From Psychrobacter sp. P11G3 (GTDB lineage Bacteria; Pseudomonadota; Gammaproteobacteria; Pseudomonadales; Moraxellaceae), in NCBI RefSeq assembly GCF_001435845.1, contig NZ_CM003596.1, forward strand, positions 744,001 through 808,000: 64,000 bases of DNA, written 5' to 3'. A program made the position numbers and the translations under genes. The notes beneath the pieces are model-generated. The model did no database searches. It had not been told where the DNA came from and saw only the letters and a program-made list of their open reading frames with translations. Within the stretch, counting starts at the first letter, position 1, and every line of letters begins with the position of its first letter. This document shows, piece after piece, positions 52,876 to 63,148 of this stretch.

Positions 52876-54444
52876 TTACCCTCGTCTTCTAAGTGTGGTT
52901 AGACCTTTGCCAAAATAGCTTAGTAGTAATAACAGGGTTATTATTATCAAGATAGGGTAATTTCCCATAAGCATAAAGGGCGTGTTACCAACCCGTGCCT
53001 GTATCTCACCACGTAGTACAGTACGCTCAAACTGCGGTGCGCGTTTTACAATACGACCTTTATGGTTGATAATAGCGGTAACACCAGTATTGGTCGCTCG
53101 AATAAACCAGCGCCCGTTCTCAAGCGCGCGCATTTGTACCATTTGCAAATGTTGCAATGGTCCTGCTGAAGTGCCAAACCAAGCATCGTTAGAGACGGTC
53201 AACAAAAAGTCAGTATCGATGGCATTTTTACGCGTGGTATCTGGATAAGCTACCTCATAACAGATAGCCGTCCCTATATTGTGTCCACGCACCTTTAGCG
53301 GTGACTGCTGATCACTACCACGACTATAGCTCTTAATATCCTGACTACCGGCCAAACTTGGGAAAATATCGAGCACGCCTTCAAATGGAATATACTCTCC
53401 AAAAGGCACTAGACGCTGCTTCTTGTATAGGCCTTCCGCTTCTACACCTCGAGCAATCACGCTATTGTAAAATGGGGGATACTTATCCGTACTGGCATTG
53501 AATGCCGCTTTATCCTTATAAGGGATACCAGTTATCCATGTCGTATTGGTCGCATTGGCCATTTCTATCATTTCACTAATAAAGCCCGCAGCCTCATCCT
53601 GAAACATCGGAATAGATGATTCAGGCCACACCACCACATCACGTCCCCACTCAGTGCGTGTTAACTTCGCATAAATCTTTAGCGTTTCTAATTGATATTG
53701 CGTCAGCCACTTTATATCTTGTGAAATATTACCTTGAATCAATGACACTGACAGATCAGGTGTGCCCTTAGGTTTTGTCCATTGCGGATTGACCAGCCAT
53801 AATGATGTGCTAATGGCTAATAACAGTACAGAAACGACGGCATAACTACTGCGCCGAAGCAGTAGCTCTACTAAACTTGCAGCCAATAGTATGGCAACAA
53901 AAGAGACGGCAAAAACACCAGCAACGGGTGCTAAGGACGATAACCAATACTCTTCAGTAAATGCATAACCAACAAACAGCCACGGAAAGCCTGTGAATAA
54001 CCAAGTTTTTAACCATTCTTGTAGCACCCAAAGAGCAGCAAATGAAAAGGGTTGTTTGCCTACCATACGGTTAAAGACTAGTGCTAAAAATCCATGAAAC
54101 AGTCCCATACCGAGACCCATCAATCCAATCATAATCAATGCGAGCCACGTTGGAGTATCGCTATAATCATGGATGGCAGTATAGAGCCAAAAGCCGCCGA
54201 CGCACCATAGCCCCATACCGTAAGCTTCACCGATAATAAAAGCGCGACGACCACTCATATTTGGTACCAACAGCGCATATAAAATCGCTGGTGACACTAT
54301 TGCTAGCGGCCAGAACCCATGAGGCGCTAGCGCAAATAAAAAAATAGCCCCTGCAAGCCATGCTGCTACTAGCGTAAACCATAGCGGTAATTGATTTGAG
54401 TGAGTACTCAAACGCTTTTGTAGATTAATAGTAGACAGGCGCAT
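52876..54444 (-). CDS. lnt: apolipoprotein N-acyltransferase, copy 2
   Basis: Intact 522-residue allele of lnt; function and motifs as for copy 1. It differs at five residues (VFAVSF, YAVVS, TQYQLETL twice within the segment, IKSYSRG, IDTDFL against the copy-1 forms), all conservative, and in about 17 bases in total. The 5' third of the gene is identical to copy 1, the 3' two-thirds is not, so the recombination boundary runs through the gene near 53910. Confidence 0.95.
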   Translation of the reverse strand: MRLSTINLQKRLSTHSNQLPLWFTLVAAWLAGAIFLFALAPHGFWPLAIVSPAILYALLVPNMSGRRAFIIGEAYGMGLWCVGGFWLYTAIHDYSDTPTWLALIMIGLMGLGMGLFHGFLALVFNRMVGKQPFSFAALWVLQEWLKTWLFTGFPWLFVGYAFTEEYWLSSLAPVAGVFAVSFVAILLAASLVELLLRRSSYAVVSVLLLAISTSLWLVNPQWTKPKGTPDLSVSLIQGNISQDIKWLTQYQLETLKIYAKLTRTEWGRDVVVWPESSIPMFQDEAAGFISEMIEMANATNTTWITGIPYKDKAAFNASTDKYPPFYNSVIARGVEAEGLYKKQRLVPFGEYIPFEGVLDIFPSLAGSQDIKSYSRGSDQQSPLKVRGHNIGTAICYEVAYPDTTRKNAIDTDFLLTVSNDAWFGTSAGPLQHLQMVQMRALENGRWFIRATNTGVTAIINHKGRIVKRAPQFERTVLRGEIQARVGNTPFMLMGNYPILIIITLLLLLSYFGKGLTTLRRRG

Positions 54445-54683
54445 CGCAAATTATCCAAAATTATGAGCCTTGAATTTTTAATCAAAATCCAAAACTTAGA
54501 TAGAGCCGTTAATACTACAGGCAGTATTTTAAAATAAAAACTGCTTATGATACCAGCCTGCACTGCTCAATGGATGAATTTATGTACTCCGTTTAATGGG
54601 TTATTATGCTACATTACCAAACGATATGAAGTGTTACTTGACCTTCTATAGCTCACAATATCTACAGTACATGAGAGAGCACT

Positions 54684-55328
54684 ATGACCCCCTTAAAAAT
54701 AAAATCCAGTCTTATATTCAATCGTTATCTGTCTAAGGGGTTGCGTAGTACGTTAGTATTACTTGCCGCCTCATCACTATTTGCTTGTAGCCAACCGAGT
54801 AGTGGCGTATCTGATGCAAGCACAACATCGGCATCAACTGAAGATGTAGTGACTGTTCCGAAGACAGCTGAACCAAACGTTATAAATACTTCTATGATGA
54901 CATCAGTAAATAAACCAGACCTACTAAAAAACGTCTCAGCCACTGTCTATAAAGATGCCAATTGCGGCTGCTGTAAAGAATGGATAAGTCATGCAGAAGA
55001 TAATGGTCTAAGTGCAACCGCGCAAGATGTTGCGGACTTAGCCGTATTTAAAGAGCGCTACAGCGTTCCAAATGAAATGCGTTCTTGCCATACTGTAGTC
55101 ACTACTGATGGTTACGTCTTTGAAGGTCATGTACCCGCTAAATATATGGCGCAGTTTTTAGAAAATCCGCCAGTACAAGCTATGGGTCTTGCCGTACCTG
55201 GCATGCCTGTTGGTAGCCCGGGTATGGAGTATCAAAATAAATTCATGCCCTATCAGGTTATGCAACTCAATAAAGACGGGACGACCCAAGTTTATGCTGA
55301 TATTGAATCGGTAGAGCAGCAATTATAG
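54684..55328 (+). CDS. DUF411 lipoprotein, copy 2
   Basis: The protein is identical to copy 1 (214 residues; lipobox Cys35; metal-site cysteines 94, 96 and 97). Confidence 0.8.
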   Translation: MTPLKIKSSLIFNRYLSKGLRSTLVLLAASSLFACSQPSSGVSDASTTSASTEDVVTVPKTAEPNVINTSMMTSVNKPDLLKNVSATVYKDANCGCCKEWISHAEDNGLSATAQDVADLAVFKERYSVPNEMRSCHTVVTTDGYVFEGHVPAKYMAQFLENPPVQAMGLAVPGMPVGSPGMEYQNKFMPYQVMQLNKDGTTQVYADIESVEQQL

Positions 55329-55696
55329 TGTGTTAGCAGTTAAGAATACTTTGATTATAGTGTTAGCGTTAAAAGTAAATGAGGTAGGTATAAGACTGTT
55401 CTATTGCTTATAAAATGATTCTTCATCAAAAAATTCATTAGCTATTGCGACTTTAAAATTAAAAATAACTTTGAATTTGTAACTTTTGATGACAATGTAA
55501 GCGAATTTATCGGTTATTAACCCTTAAAATAGATAAATGACTAAGGGTTAATACAAGAATATACAGGATGTATCGAAACAATTACGTAATATTACATAAG
55601 CTAGTAGGGAATTAGCATCTATATTAATATTATAAATTATTATATTATCTTAATAATTAGTTAGACCCTATATAGGGTAATTACTTCATCCAATAG

Positions 55697-55749
55697 AAAA
55701 ACGTCTGAGGGTTAAATCTAAATTATAGATTTAACCCTCAGACGTTTTT
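55697..55749. terminator. very long terminator hairpin, copy 2
   Basis: Same 24-bp perfect stem as at 16096, within the same 796-bp gene-free region (55329-56124). Confidence 0.8.
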
Positions 55750-56124
55750 TTGCTTATAAAACAGTAGAAATTGTGGTCAATCTAGTCAGCTATATTCTGT
55801 ACATGTTACACAAACTTACATTGTAAAATGTGGGATATTAGCAATTTTTTCGACATCAAAAAAGTATTTTTGGGGTTTTTAAGGGGGATGACAGGCTAAA
55901 CAGCCTATGCTAAAGTCGGCTTTGTGTTTTGGTCAGCAGCTTGATTTGTAACAGCTTCGTAAGACTTCAATGAGCTGTGATCGCCAATAATCATTTTTTA
56001 TATGAATAATATGCAGCAGAAGTATCAGTCACTATGACATATATATACTTGAGTTATTGAGATTTAATTGACTGCGCTGTTGTTGATAACAGACGATTTT
56101 GAATTAACCGTAGGTATTAGATTT

Positions 56125-56847
56125 ATGAAACAGGCTTTATTGATTTTGTCAGTACTGGGTATGGGCATAGCACAAACGAGTGGTGCTGCTATCACAATCT
56201 CTCAAACAAATAATACCATCACCAATACTTCTGTGGCATCAAACTACGGTTCATCAAAAAACATCTATAGCACCAAAAGTGGTGCTTATGTTTCTAATAA
56301 TGATGAAATTAGTCAAGCAATTAGCAACCTAAGTGCGCAGGCCAAGCAAAAAGAGAATCAGCTTTCATCATTAAACAGCCGCTTATACGCTGAAAAACAA
56401 CAGCAGCAAGTCAATAAGGTTCCTGACAGCAATTCAGCCCCCGCTATCGCTGCTGCTCGCGCCTCAAAAGTGGCTTTATCTGGCAGCTCTGGATATTGTG
56501 CCCGTTACGTACGTAAAGCACTACAATCAGCTGGTTATGAATTTACACCCAATCCTTCAGCCTATCAGTACGCCACTCGTGGCACGCTTGATAAAGCAGG
56601 TTTTAGCAAAATCAGTAATGATATGCCAACCCAAGTAGGTGATGTTATTGTCTATGATCGCTCATCAAAGCGCCCGCATGGCCATATCCAAATATTTGAT
56701 GGCGAAAATTGGATTTCTGATTTCCGTCAGAACAGCATCAGCCCATACAGTGGTGTCTATGCTTATACGACATGGCGCGATTCAAAATACGTGGATGACG
56801 CATCCGCATCAGATCGTAATATCTACCTTGCTATGAATGATAAATAA
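56125..56847 (+). CDS. secreted CHAP-domain protein, copy 2
   Basis: Identical to copy 1: signal peptide, coiled coil, and CHAP domain with Cys125 and His185. Its terminator is repeated at 56887-56925. Confidence 0.75.
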   Translation: MKQALLILSVLGMGIAQTSGAAITISQTNNTITNTSVASNYGSSKNIYSTKSGAYVSNNDEISQAISNLSAQAKQKENQLSSLNSRLYAEKQQQQVNKVPDSNSAPAIAAARASKVALSGSSGYCARYVRKALQSAGYEFTPNPSAYQYATRGTLDKAGFSKISNDMPTQVGDVIVYDRSSKRPHGHIQIFDGENWISDFRQNSISPYSGVYAYTTWRDSKYVDDASASDRNIYLAMNDK

Positions 56848-56886
56848 GACTTTCTAAGTCAGCACAACATAGTTGTTATTTCCTCC

Positions 56887-56925
56887 AACCCAGTAGTGAT
56901 CTTAATATCATTGCTGGGTTTTTTT
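56887..56925 (+). terminator. intrinsic terminator after the CHAP gene, copy 2
   Basis: Same hairpin and T tract as at 17286. Confidence 0.85.
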
Positions 56926-56994
56926 GTGCTTAACATCAGGGCGTATTTAACCTTTCATGATTTGATCCGTCAGAAATGAACACTACTGATATCA

Positions 56995-57405
56995 TTACTC
57001 ATGACAGGAGTTATCGACAAGCGCGTTTAAAATGCCACATGATGACGCTGGTGCACTACTTGCACATTTCTGGCGCAAAACGGTCAAGTGATGCTTTAAG
57101 TGCATCAGTTCTTCCATTCGTATTTCCACAGCATGAATGTGCTCATCTAGCAAGTTATTCACATCGCCGCAGTCCTTGTCAGGCGACTCCCAGTATTCAA
57201 GTAAGATTCGCACATCATCTAAAGCCATATCGAGCGTACGGCAATGTAGGATAAATTGTAGACGCTCAATGTGCTCTTCATTATATAAACGATAATTCCC
57301 TTCGCTACGAAAAGGCTCGGGTAATAAACGCTCTTTTTCATAATAGCGAATGGTTTCTACTGTGGCACCTGTGCGTTTAGCGAGCTCACCAATTTTGATT
57401 GTCAT
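56995..57405 (-). CDS. cadR: MerR-family metal regulator, copy 2
   Basis: Identical 136-residue protein to copy 1. Two identical regulator genes would both act on both cadA promoters, so metal control should stay balanced while pump dosage doubles. Confidence 0.88.
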   Translation of the reverse strand: MTIKIGELAKRTGATVETIRYYEKERLLPEPFRSEGNYRLYNEEHIERLQFILHCRTLDMALDDVRILLEYWESPDKDCGDVNNLLDEHIHAVEIRMEELMHLKHHLTVLRQKCASSAPASSCGILNALVDNSCHE

Positions 57406-57491
57406 AACAACCTCTACGATTTAAATAATTAAAGTGGCTGTAAAGACTAGCGCTAGAGAAATTAAAATTACGAAACTGTAGATAAATAACC

Positions 57492-57522
57492 TTGACTCTA
57501 AAGCCACTATAGGGTTCATAAT
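57492..57522 (+). promoter_or_regulatory. MerR-type promoter/operator of cadA, copy 2
   Basis: Same TTGACT, 19-bp spacer with dyad, and CATAAT as copy 1. Confidence 0.85.
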
Positions 57523-57547
57523 ATCATTATTCAAAGGGTAAATTATT

Positions 57548-59749
57548 ATGAAATATCATATTGAAGGTATGGACTGTGCCAGTTGCATCGGCAAGATTGA
57601 AACAGCTTTGAAACGTATGCCTGGGGTTTCTGATGTTCAGCTGAATTTCGCTACAGAAACGCTAGAGCTAAATTTAGCCCCTGGTGCGCCGACTCAGGCT
57701 AGTGATATCGAAAAAACAATCAAAAGCCTAGGGTTCGGCATCTCTGCCAATACTGGTCAACAAACTGTATCGGCTATTGATATTGACAGCGACAATCAGA
57801 TGGCTCCGCAGGATAAGCAATGGTGGCAAACTCAAAAAGGCAAACAGGTTGTTGGCCTCGGTATTTTGATGGGCAGCGCTTATGCACTGTCACTACTGTT
57901 GCCCGCTTATGGGATATGGGTGTTTGCCATCGCTGTGATTGTAGGCGTTTTTCCATTTGCGCGCAAAGCCTTAGCACTGGCTAAAACAGGTTCATTCTTT
58001 TCAATTGAAACGCTGATGTCCGTCGCCGTGCTTGGCGCACTTATCATTGGTGAAGCTGAAGAGGCCGCAGCAGTTGTCTTTTTGTTCTCAATCGGTGAAC
58101 TGTTTGAGAGTATCGCTGCTGATCGCGCTCGCGCTGGCATCAGAGCCTTATCATCGCTGGTTCCGAAAAGTGCAATTTTACTTGATGCTCAAGGTGGGCA
58201 GCGTAACGTTCCAGCGACTTCATTACAAGTGAATGACCTTGTGCTGGTGCGTCCTGGAGATAGGGTATCTGCTGATGGTTCCATTGTTCAAGGTGCGTCC
58301 AGCCTTGATGATTCGCCCGTGACGGGAGAGTCTGTTCCTGTTGCCAAGACGATGGGTGACAATGTATTTGCAGGGTCAATTAACATCGATGGTGTGCTCC
58401 AAGTGCGCGTAGAAAAGACAGCCGCCGATAACACCATTTCGCGCATTATTGAGCTGGTAGAGCAAGCCCAAGCCTCCAAAGCACCCACTGCCCGTTTTAT
58501 TGAGAAATTCAGTCGCTATTACACACCGGCAGTGATGGCTATTGCCGCACTAATTATTATCATTCCACCGTTAGCCATGGGTGGAGATTGGTCAACTTGG
58601 TTATATCGAGGTCTAGCCTTATTATTGATTGCCTGTCCCTGTGCTCTTGTACTATCAACACCCGCTGCCATCGCCTCTGGTCTTGCTGTTGGTGCGCGCC
58701 GTGGCTTGCTGATCAAAGGCGGTAGTGCTTTAGAAACTATCGGCCAAGTGAAGACGGTCGCTTTTGACAAGACAGGCACTTTAACTGAAGGCAAACCATG
58801 CGTGACCGATGTTGTTGCCTTTACACAAGAGGACTCAAGTATTCAAGGTCAGAATTCTCAAGGTCAAGATGAGATATTGGCGCTTTTTGCCAGTGTGGAG
58901 ATTGGTTCTAGTCACCCGCTTGCTGAAGCCATTGTCAGTCATGCTGAAGCTGCTAAAGTGGTCATACCTGTGGCCTCCAATGCTTCTGCAACTGCCGGTA
59001 AAGCGGTACACGCAACTGTCGCGGAGCGCGCGCTAGCTATCGGTTCGCCTGTTTACGCAGCCGATGAGGCATTGATTTCATTCACACAACAGGCGCAAAT
59101 CGAGGCGCTGCAAAATGAGGGTAAGACCGTCTCTGTTCTTTTCGATGAGCAAAACCGTGAAGTGCTTGGATTAATCGCGCTAAGAGACGAATTACGAGAC
59201 GACGCTCATGAAGGTGTGGCTCAGCTCAAAGCGATGGGTTTGCGCTCCGTCATGCTAACAGGCGACAACCGCTTAACCGCTCAAGCACTTGCCAGTAATT
59301 TAGACGTGGAATGGGAAGCTGAGCTGTTGCCTGAGGACAAACTGCGCCTGCTTAACGAAATGAAGAACAACCGCAAAATAGCGATGGTTGGTGATGGTAT
59401 TAACGATGCGCCAGCGCTAGCAACTGCCGATGTTGGCATCGCGATGGGTGGTGGTACCGATGTGGCCATTGAGACGGCCGATATCGCATTATTAAAAAGT
59501 CGTGTCACGGACATGGCTCATCTCATCGCACTTTCACGTGCCACCATGCGCAACATTCATCAGAACGTCATTTTCGCTTTAGGTCTCAAAGGCGTCTTTC
59601 TGATCACGACCGTATTCGGCATTACTGGACTATGGATTGCGGTTCTAGCTGATGCTGGAGCAACAGTGCTCGTTACTCTTAATGCGTTACGTTTACTGCG
59701 CTTTAAAGGCGCGCCTCCACTGGTAAATCCGCCTAAAGTAGTTAAATAA
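57548..59749 (+). CDS. cadA: P1B-type Zn/Cd/Pb-exporting ATPase, copy 2
   Basis: Identical 733-residue pump to copy 1, with all catalytic motifs intact. Duplication of this gene is the most obvious candidate for a selective benefit of the repeat under metal stress. Confidence 0.92.
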   Translation: MKYHIEGMDCASCIGKIETALKRMPGVSDVQLNFATETLELNLAPGAPTQASDIEKTIKSLGFGISANTGQQTVSAIDIDSDNQMAPQDKQWWQTQKGKQVVGLGILMGSAYALSLLLPAYGIWVFAIAVIVGVFPFARKALALAKTGSFFSIETLMSVAVLGALIIGEAEEAAAVVFLFSIGELFESIAADRARAGIRALSSLVPKSAILLDAQGGQRNVPATSLQVNDLVLVRPGDRVSADGSIVQGASSLDDSPVTGESVPVAKTMGDNVFAGSINIDGVLQVRVEKTAADNTISRIIELVEQAQASKAPTARFIEKFSRYYTPAVMAIAALIIIIPPLAMGGDWSTWLYRGLALLLIACPCALVLSTPAAIASGLAVGARRGLLIKGGSALETIGQVKTVAFDKTGTLTEGKPCVTDVVAFTQEDSSIQGQNSQGQDEILALFASVEIGSSHPLAEAIVSHAEAAKVVIPVASNASATAGKAVHATVAERALAIGSPVYAADEALISFTQQAQIEALQNEGKTVSVLFDEQNREVLGLIALRDELRDDAHEGVAQLKAMGLRSVMLTGDNRLTAQALASNLDVEWEAELLPEDKLRLLNEMKNNRKIAMVGDGINDAPALATADVGIAMGGGTDVAIETADIALLKSRVTDMAHLIALSRATMRNIHQNVIFALGLKGVFLITTVFGITGLWIAVLADAGATVLVTLNALRLLRFKGAPPLVNPPKVVK

Positions 59750-59870
59750 AACCCTTCGAAATCAATTAAAAACTAGAGATAGCAGCAGATTTCAGGGGTG
59801 GGTTCTAATAATAAAAATTCCACCGCCACAGTAAACTGCAACCGCATTAGAGTAAATAAGGTTAGACCGT

Positions 59871-61919
59871 ATGTTGATTACAGAATTGGGCTATTTTGCC
59901 TTGCTTACCGCTTTTGTATTGGCGTTATTGCAGGTAATTCTGCCAACTATTGGTGTTATTCGTAACCAAGTTGCTTGGCAACGACTAGCCCCTAGCCTAG
60001 CTTGGGCACAGTTTGCCGCCATGATAACGTCATTTGGCGCTTTGATAGCAGGTTTTTATTATAATGATTTTAGCCTCAGTTACGTCGCGCAGCATTCTAA
60101 TACGCTGTTGCCTTGGTACTATAAGTTATCGGCGACATGGGGCGGACACGAGGGCTCTTTGCTGCTATGGATGACCATCATGGCCACATGGTGTGCACTG
60201 GTATCATACTTTAGTCGCGGCTTGCCGTTATCAATGCGTGCGCGGGTATTAGTTATTTTGGCCGGTGTACAGTTAATGATGCTAACGATGCTGATATTTA
60301 CCTCGTCACCGTTTGAGCGTACCTTACCCAATCTAGCGGTCGATGGCGCTGATTTAAATCCTGTCCTACAAGATTTCGGTCTGATTATTCATCCGCCCAT
60401 GTTATATATGGGCTATGTGGGTATGGTAGTACCTTTTGCATTTTGTATGGCGGCATTGTGGGAAGGGCGTTTAGATGCTGCTTGGACACGCTGGTCACGT
60501 CCATGGGCGCTCGCGGCTTGGGGATTTTTGACCATTGGTATTGCACTGGGCTCGTGGTGGGCCTACTACGAGCTTGGCTGGGGCGGTTGGTGGTTTTGGG
60601 ATCCGGTAGAGAATGCCTCGTTTATGCCTTGGCTTGTCGGCTTAGCATTGCTGCATTCATTAGCAGTCACTGAAAAGCGCGGGGTGTTTAAAGCATGGAC
60701 CATCATGCTGGCTATTTTCGCCTTTGCCTTAAGCTTGCTTGGCACGTTCCTGGTACGCTCTGGAGTCCTTACCTCAGTGCATTCGTTTGCCGCTGATCCG
60801 ACGCGTGGTTTGGTTATCTTAGCTATTCTTGGCATTATCATCGGTAGTGGTCTATTAATGTTTGCCGTTCGAGGTTGGCGTTTAACCGTTGAAAGTCAAT
60901 ATCAGCTGATTTCACGTGAGTCCTTTTTAGTGATCAACAACGCCATCATTTTGATTGCAACCTTAGTGGTGCTGCTCGGCACCCTTTACCCTATTATCGC
61001 TGATGCTTTTGGTTTAGGACAAGTGTCCGTTGGCCCTCCTTATTTTAATGCATTATTTGTACCTTTAACGTGGCTGTTATTAATAGCTATGGGTATGGGC
61101 TCAAATATTCGCTGGAAAAAAGACACCCGTCCACTACTGGGTATAGGCATGGTCATCGCCGTTAGTAGCTTAGTATTAGCCGCCATTATTACTTACTTTG
61201 TTAATCCATCGTCTATGCTTAATATTGGTGTGACTTTAGCCGTTAGCTTTTGGGCACTGCTATGGATGGCAGTTGATTTTAAAGATAAAACTAAGAATGC
61301 GCCTAATCTTTTTAACGGTTTGCGGCAGTTGCGTCTGAGCTATTGGGGTCAACAGACTGCTCATATTGGCGTATTGGTTGCTGTCATTGGCATAGCCTTT
61401 ACTAGTAGCCTGAGTATTGAGCGTGACGTAGCAATGGGTATTGGCGATACAGTCAATGTTCAAGGTTACGATTTTGAAGTAACTGAATTTTTTGAAATAA
61501 AGGGTAGTAACTTTGATGCAACGCAAGCGCAAGTCGTGGTATCCAAAGACGGTCGTGAAGTGGCGAAACTGACTCCAGAAAAGCGTACTTATATTATCAG
61601 CACGATGCCAACGACTGAAGCCGCTATTGACCCCAGTCTTATGCGCGATGTTTATGTCGCACTGGGCGAACCTATTGCCGATGGTAGTAACCAATGGGCA
61701 TTAAGGATTTATGTAAAACCATTAATTCGCTGGATTTGGTTAGGGGCAATTATCATGGCTCTAGGTGGATTAATTAGTATGCTTGATAAACGATACCGCA
61801 TCAAAAAAGTTAAAGCTCCGTTGCTAGTTACTGGTAGTTTGGCTACTGATGGAGTCAATGAGGTAGCTATTGAGCAGGCAATCTCAGCATCGACGATGTC
61901 GACACTAAAGGAGAAATAA
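59871..61919 (+). CDS. ccmF: CcmF, copy 2
   Basis: Identical 682-residue protein to copy 1, heading the same operon. Confidence 0.95.
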   Translation: MLITELGYFALLTAFVLALLQVILPTIGVIRNQVAWQRLAPSLAWAQFAAMITSFGALIAGFYYNDFSLSYVAQHSNTLLPWYYKLSATWGGHEGSLLLWMTIMATWCALVSYFSRGLPLSMRARVLVILAGVQLMMLTMLIFTSSPFERTLPNLAVDGADLNPVLQDFGLIIHPPMLYMGYVGMVVPFAFCMAALWEGRLDAAWTRWSRPWALAAWGFLTIGIALGSWWAYYELGWGGWWFWDPVENASFMPWLVGLALLHSLAVTEKRGVFKAWTIMLAIFAFALSLLGTFLVRSGVLTSVHSFAADPTRGLVILAILGIIIGSGLLMFAVRGWRLTVESQYQLISRESFLVINNAIILIATLVVLLGTLYPIIADAFGLGQVSVGPPYFNALFVPLTWLLLIAMGMGSNIRWKKDTRPLLGIGMVIAVSSLVLAAIITYFVNPSSMLNIGVTLAVSFWALLWMAVDFKDKTKNAPNLFNGLRQLRLSYWGQQTAHIGVLVAVIGIAFTSSLSIERDVAMGIGDTVNVQGYDFEVTEFFEIKGSNFDATQAQVVVSKDGREVAKLTPEKRTYIISTMPTTEAAIDPSLMRDVYVALGEPIADGSNQWALRIYVKPLIRWIWLGAIIMALGGLISMLDKRYRIKKVKAPLLVTGSLATDGVNEVAIEQAISASTMSTLKEK

Positions 61920-62582
61920 ATGACTATGTCGAATAACACTCCTGAGCAAAAAGATAGCCAAAACAGTAAGCAGCGTAACCCAAAGGCAATGAAAAAAAAG
62001 CAGATGAAGCTATGGTTCTTAATTCCGCTTATCCTCTTTTTTGGTTTGGTAGTTATATTGTACATGCGCTTAGGTAAACCAACAGACATTGTGACCAATA
62101 CCGCTCTTGAGCGTCCGGTTCCTACCTTTGAGCTGCCGGTATTAGCAGATACTACCCGTACTATCACCAATGATAATTTGCCGGATAAGCCGTTCTTACT
62201 TAATGTTTGGGGCTCATGGTGTCCAACTTGCGTTATTGAGCATCCGTTTTTAATGCAACTAGAAGAGCGCGGCGTTGATATCGTTGGTGTGAATTATAAG
62301 GATGAGATTGGTAATGCGCTCAGTTACTTAAACCGAGGCGGTGATCCATTTTCTATGTCTATTCAGGATTCATTGGGTCAGTTTGCTCTAGACTTAGGCA
62401 TAACTGGTGCGCCCGAAACCTTTGTTGTGGATGGAGATGGCATCATTCGTCAGCATATTGTTGGTGAGATTAATGAAGCCAATTGGCAACAGCGTGTTAA
62501 GCCGTGCCTGACCGTACTTAATGAGGCTAATAAGAACAACGATAGCCCTGATCTCATTCAGGTTGAGGAGATGTGCAAATGA
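61920..62582 (+). CDS. ccmG: CcmG/DsbE, copy 2
   Basis: Identical 220-residue protein to copy 1 (WCPTC active site). Confidence 0.93.
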   Translation: MTMSNNTPEQKDSQNSKQRNPKAMKKKQMKLWFLIPLILFFGLVVILYMRLGKPTDIVTNTALERPVPTFELPVLADTTRTITNDNLPDKPFLLNVWGSWCPTCVIEHPFLMQLEERGVDIVGVNYKDEIGNALSYLNRGGDPFSMSIQDSLGQFALDLGITGAPETFVVDGDGIIRQHIVGEINEANWQQRVKPCLTVLNEANKNNDSPDLIQVEEMCK

Positions 62583-63148
62583 ACGTTACTCGAATAAGAG
62601 CTCCTCAAATAAAACTCAATATAATTTTAAAACTAGCAAGCTTAATACTAGCGTGTCTGCTTAACATGACGGCAAACGCAGCTATTGACGTATACGATTT
62701 TGATTCACCACAGCAAGAAGCTCAGTATCGTGGATTAATAGAAGAGTTTCGCTGCCCAAAATGCCAAAATCAAAACCTTGCAGCCTCTGATGCACCGATT
62801 GCACAGGATCTAAAGCAAAAAGTCTATGATTTAATTAAAGATAGACGTAGTGATGCTGAAATACGCGCCTATATGCAAGAGCGCTACGGTGACTTTATTA
62901 GCTACAAGCCGCCTATGCGACCATCGACATGGATCCTATGGTTTTTTCCACCACTATTATTGCTCGTCTTAATTGTTGGTTGGTTTTGGCAAAGTAAACG
63001 CCGCCAAGTTGTCGCCCGTGGCCAAAACGGCGTTACAGTGAACAGTACTGCTGCCTTGACCTCTACGGAAAAGGCTGAGCTTGATCGTCTATTATCGCAA
63101 GCTGAGAGTGTCGACCACGACATTACTAGCCTAGAGGACAAAAAATGA
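62579..63148 (+). CDS. ccmH: CcmH, copy 2
   Basis: Identical 189-residue protein to copy 1; ATGA overlap with ccmG kept. Confidence 0.93.
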   Translation: MNVTRIRAPQIKLNIILKLASLILACLLNMTANAAIDVYDFDSPQQEAQYRGLIEEFRCPKCQNQNLAASDAPIAQDLKQKVYDLIKDRRSDAEIRAYMQERYGDFISYKPPMRPSTWILWFFPPLLLLVLIVGWFWQSKRRQVVARGQNGVTVNSTAALTSTEKAELDRLLSQAESVDHDITSLEDKK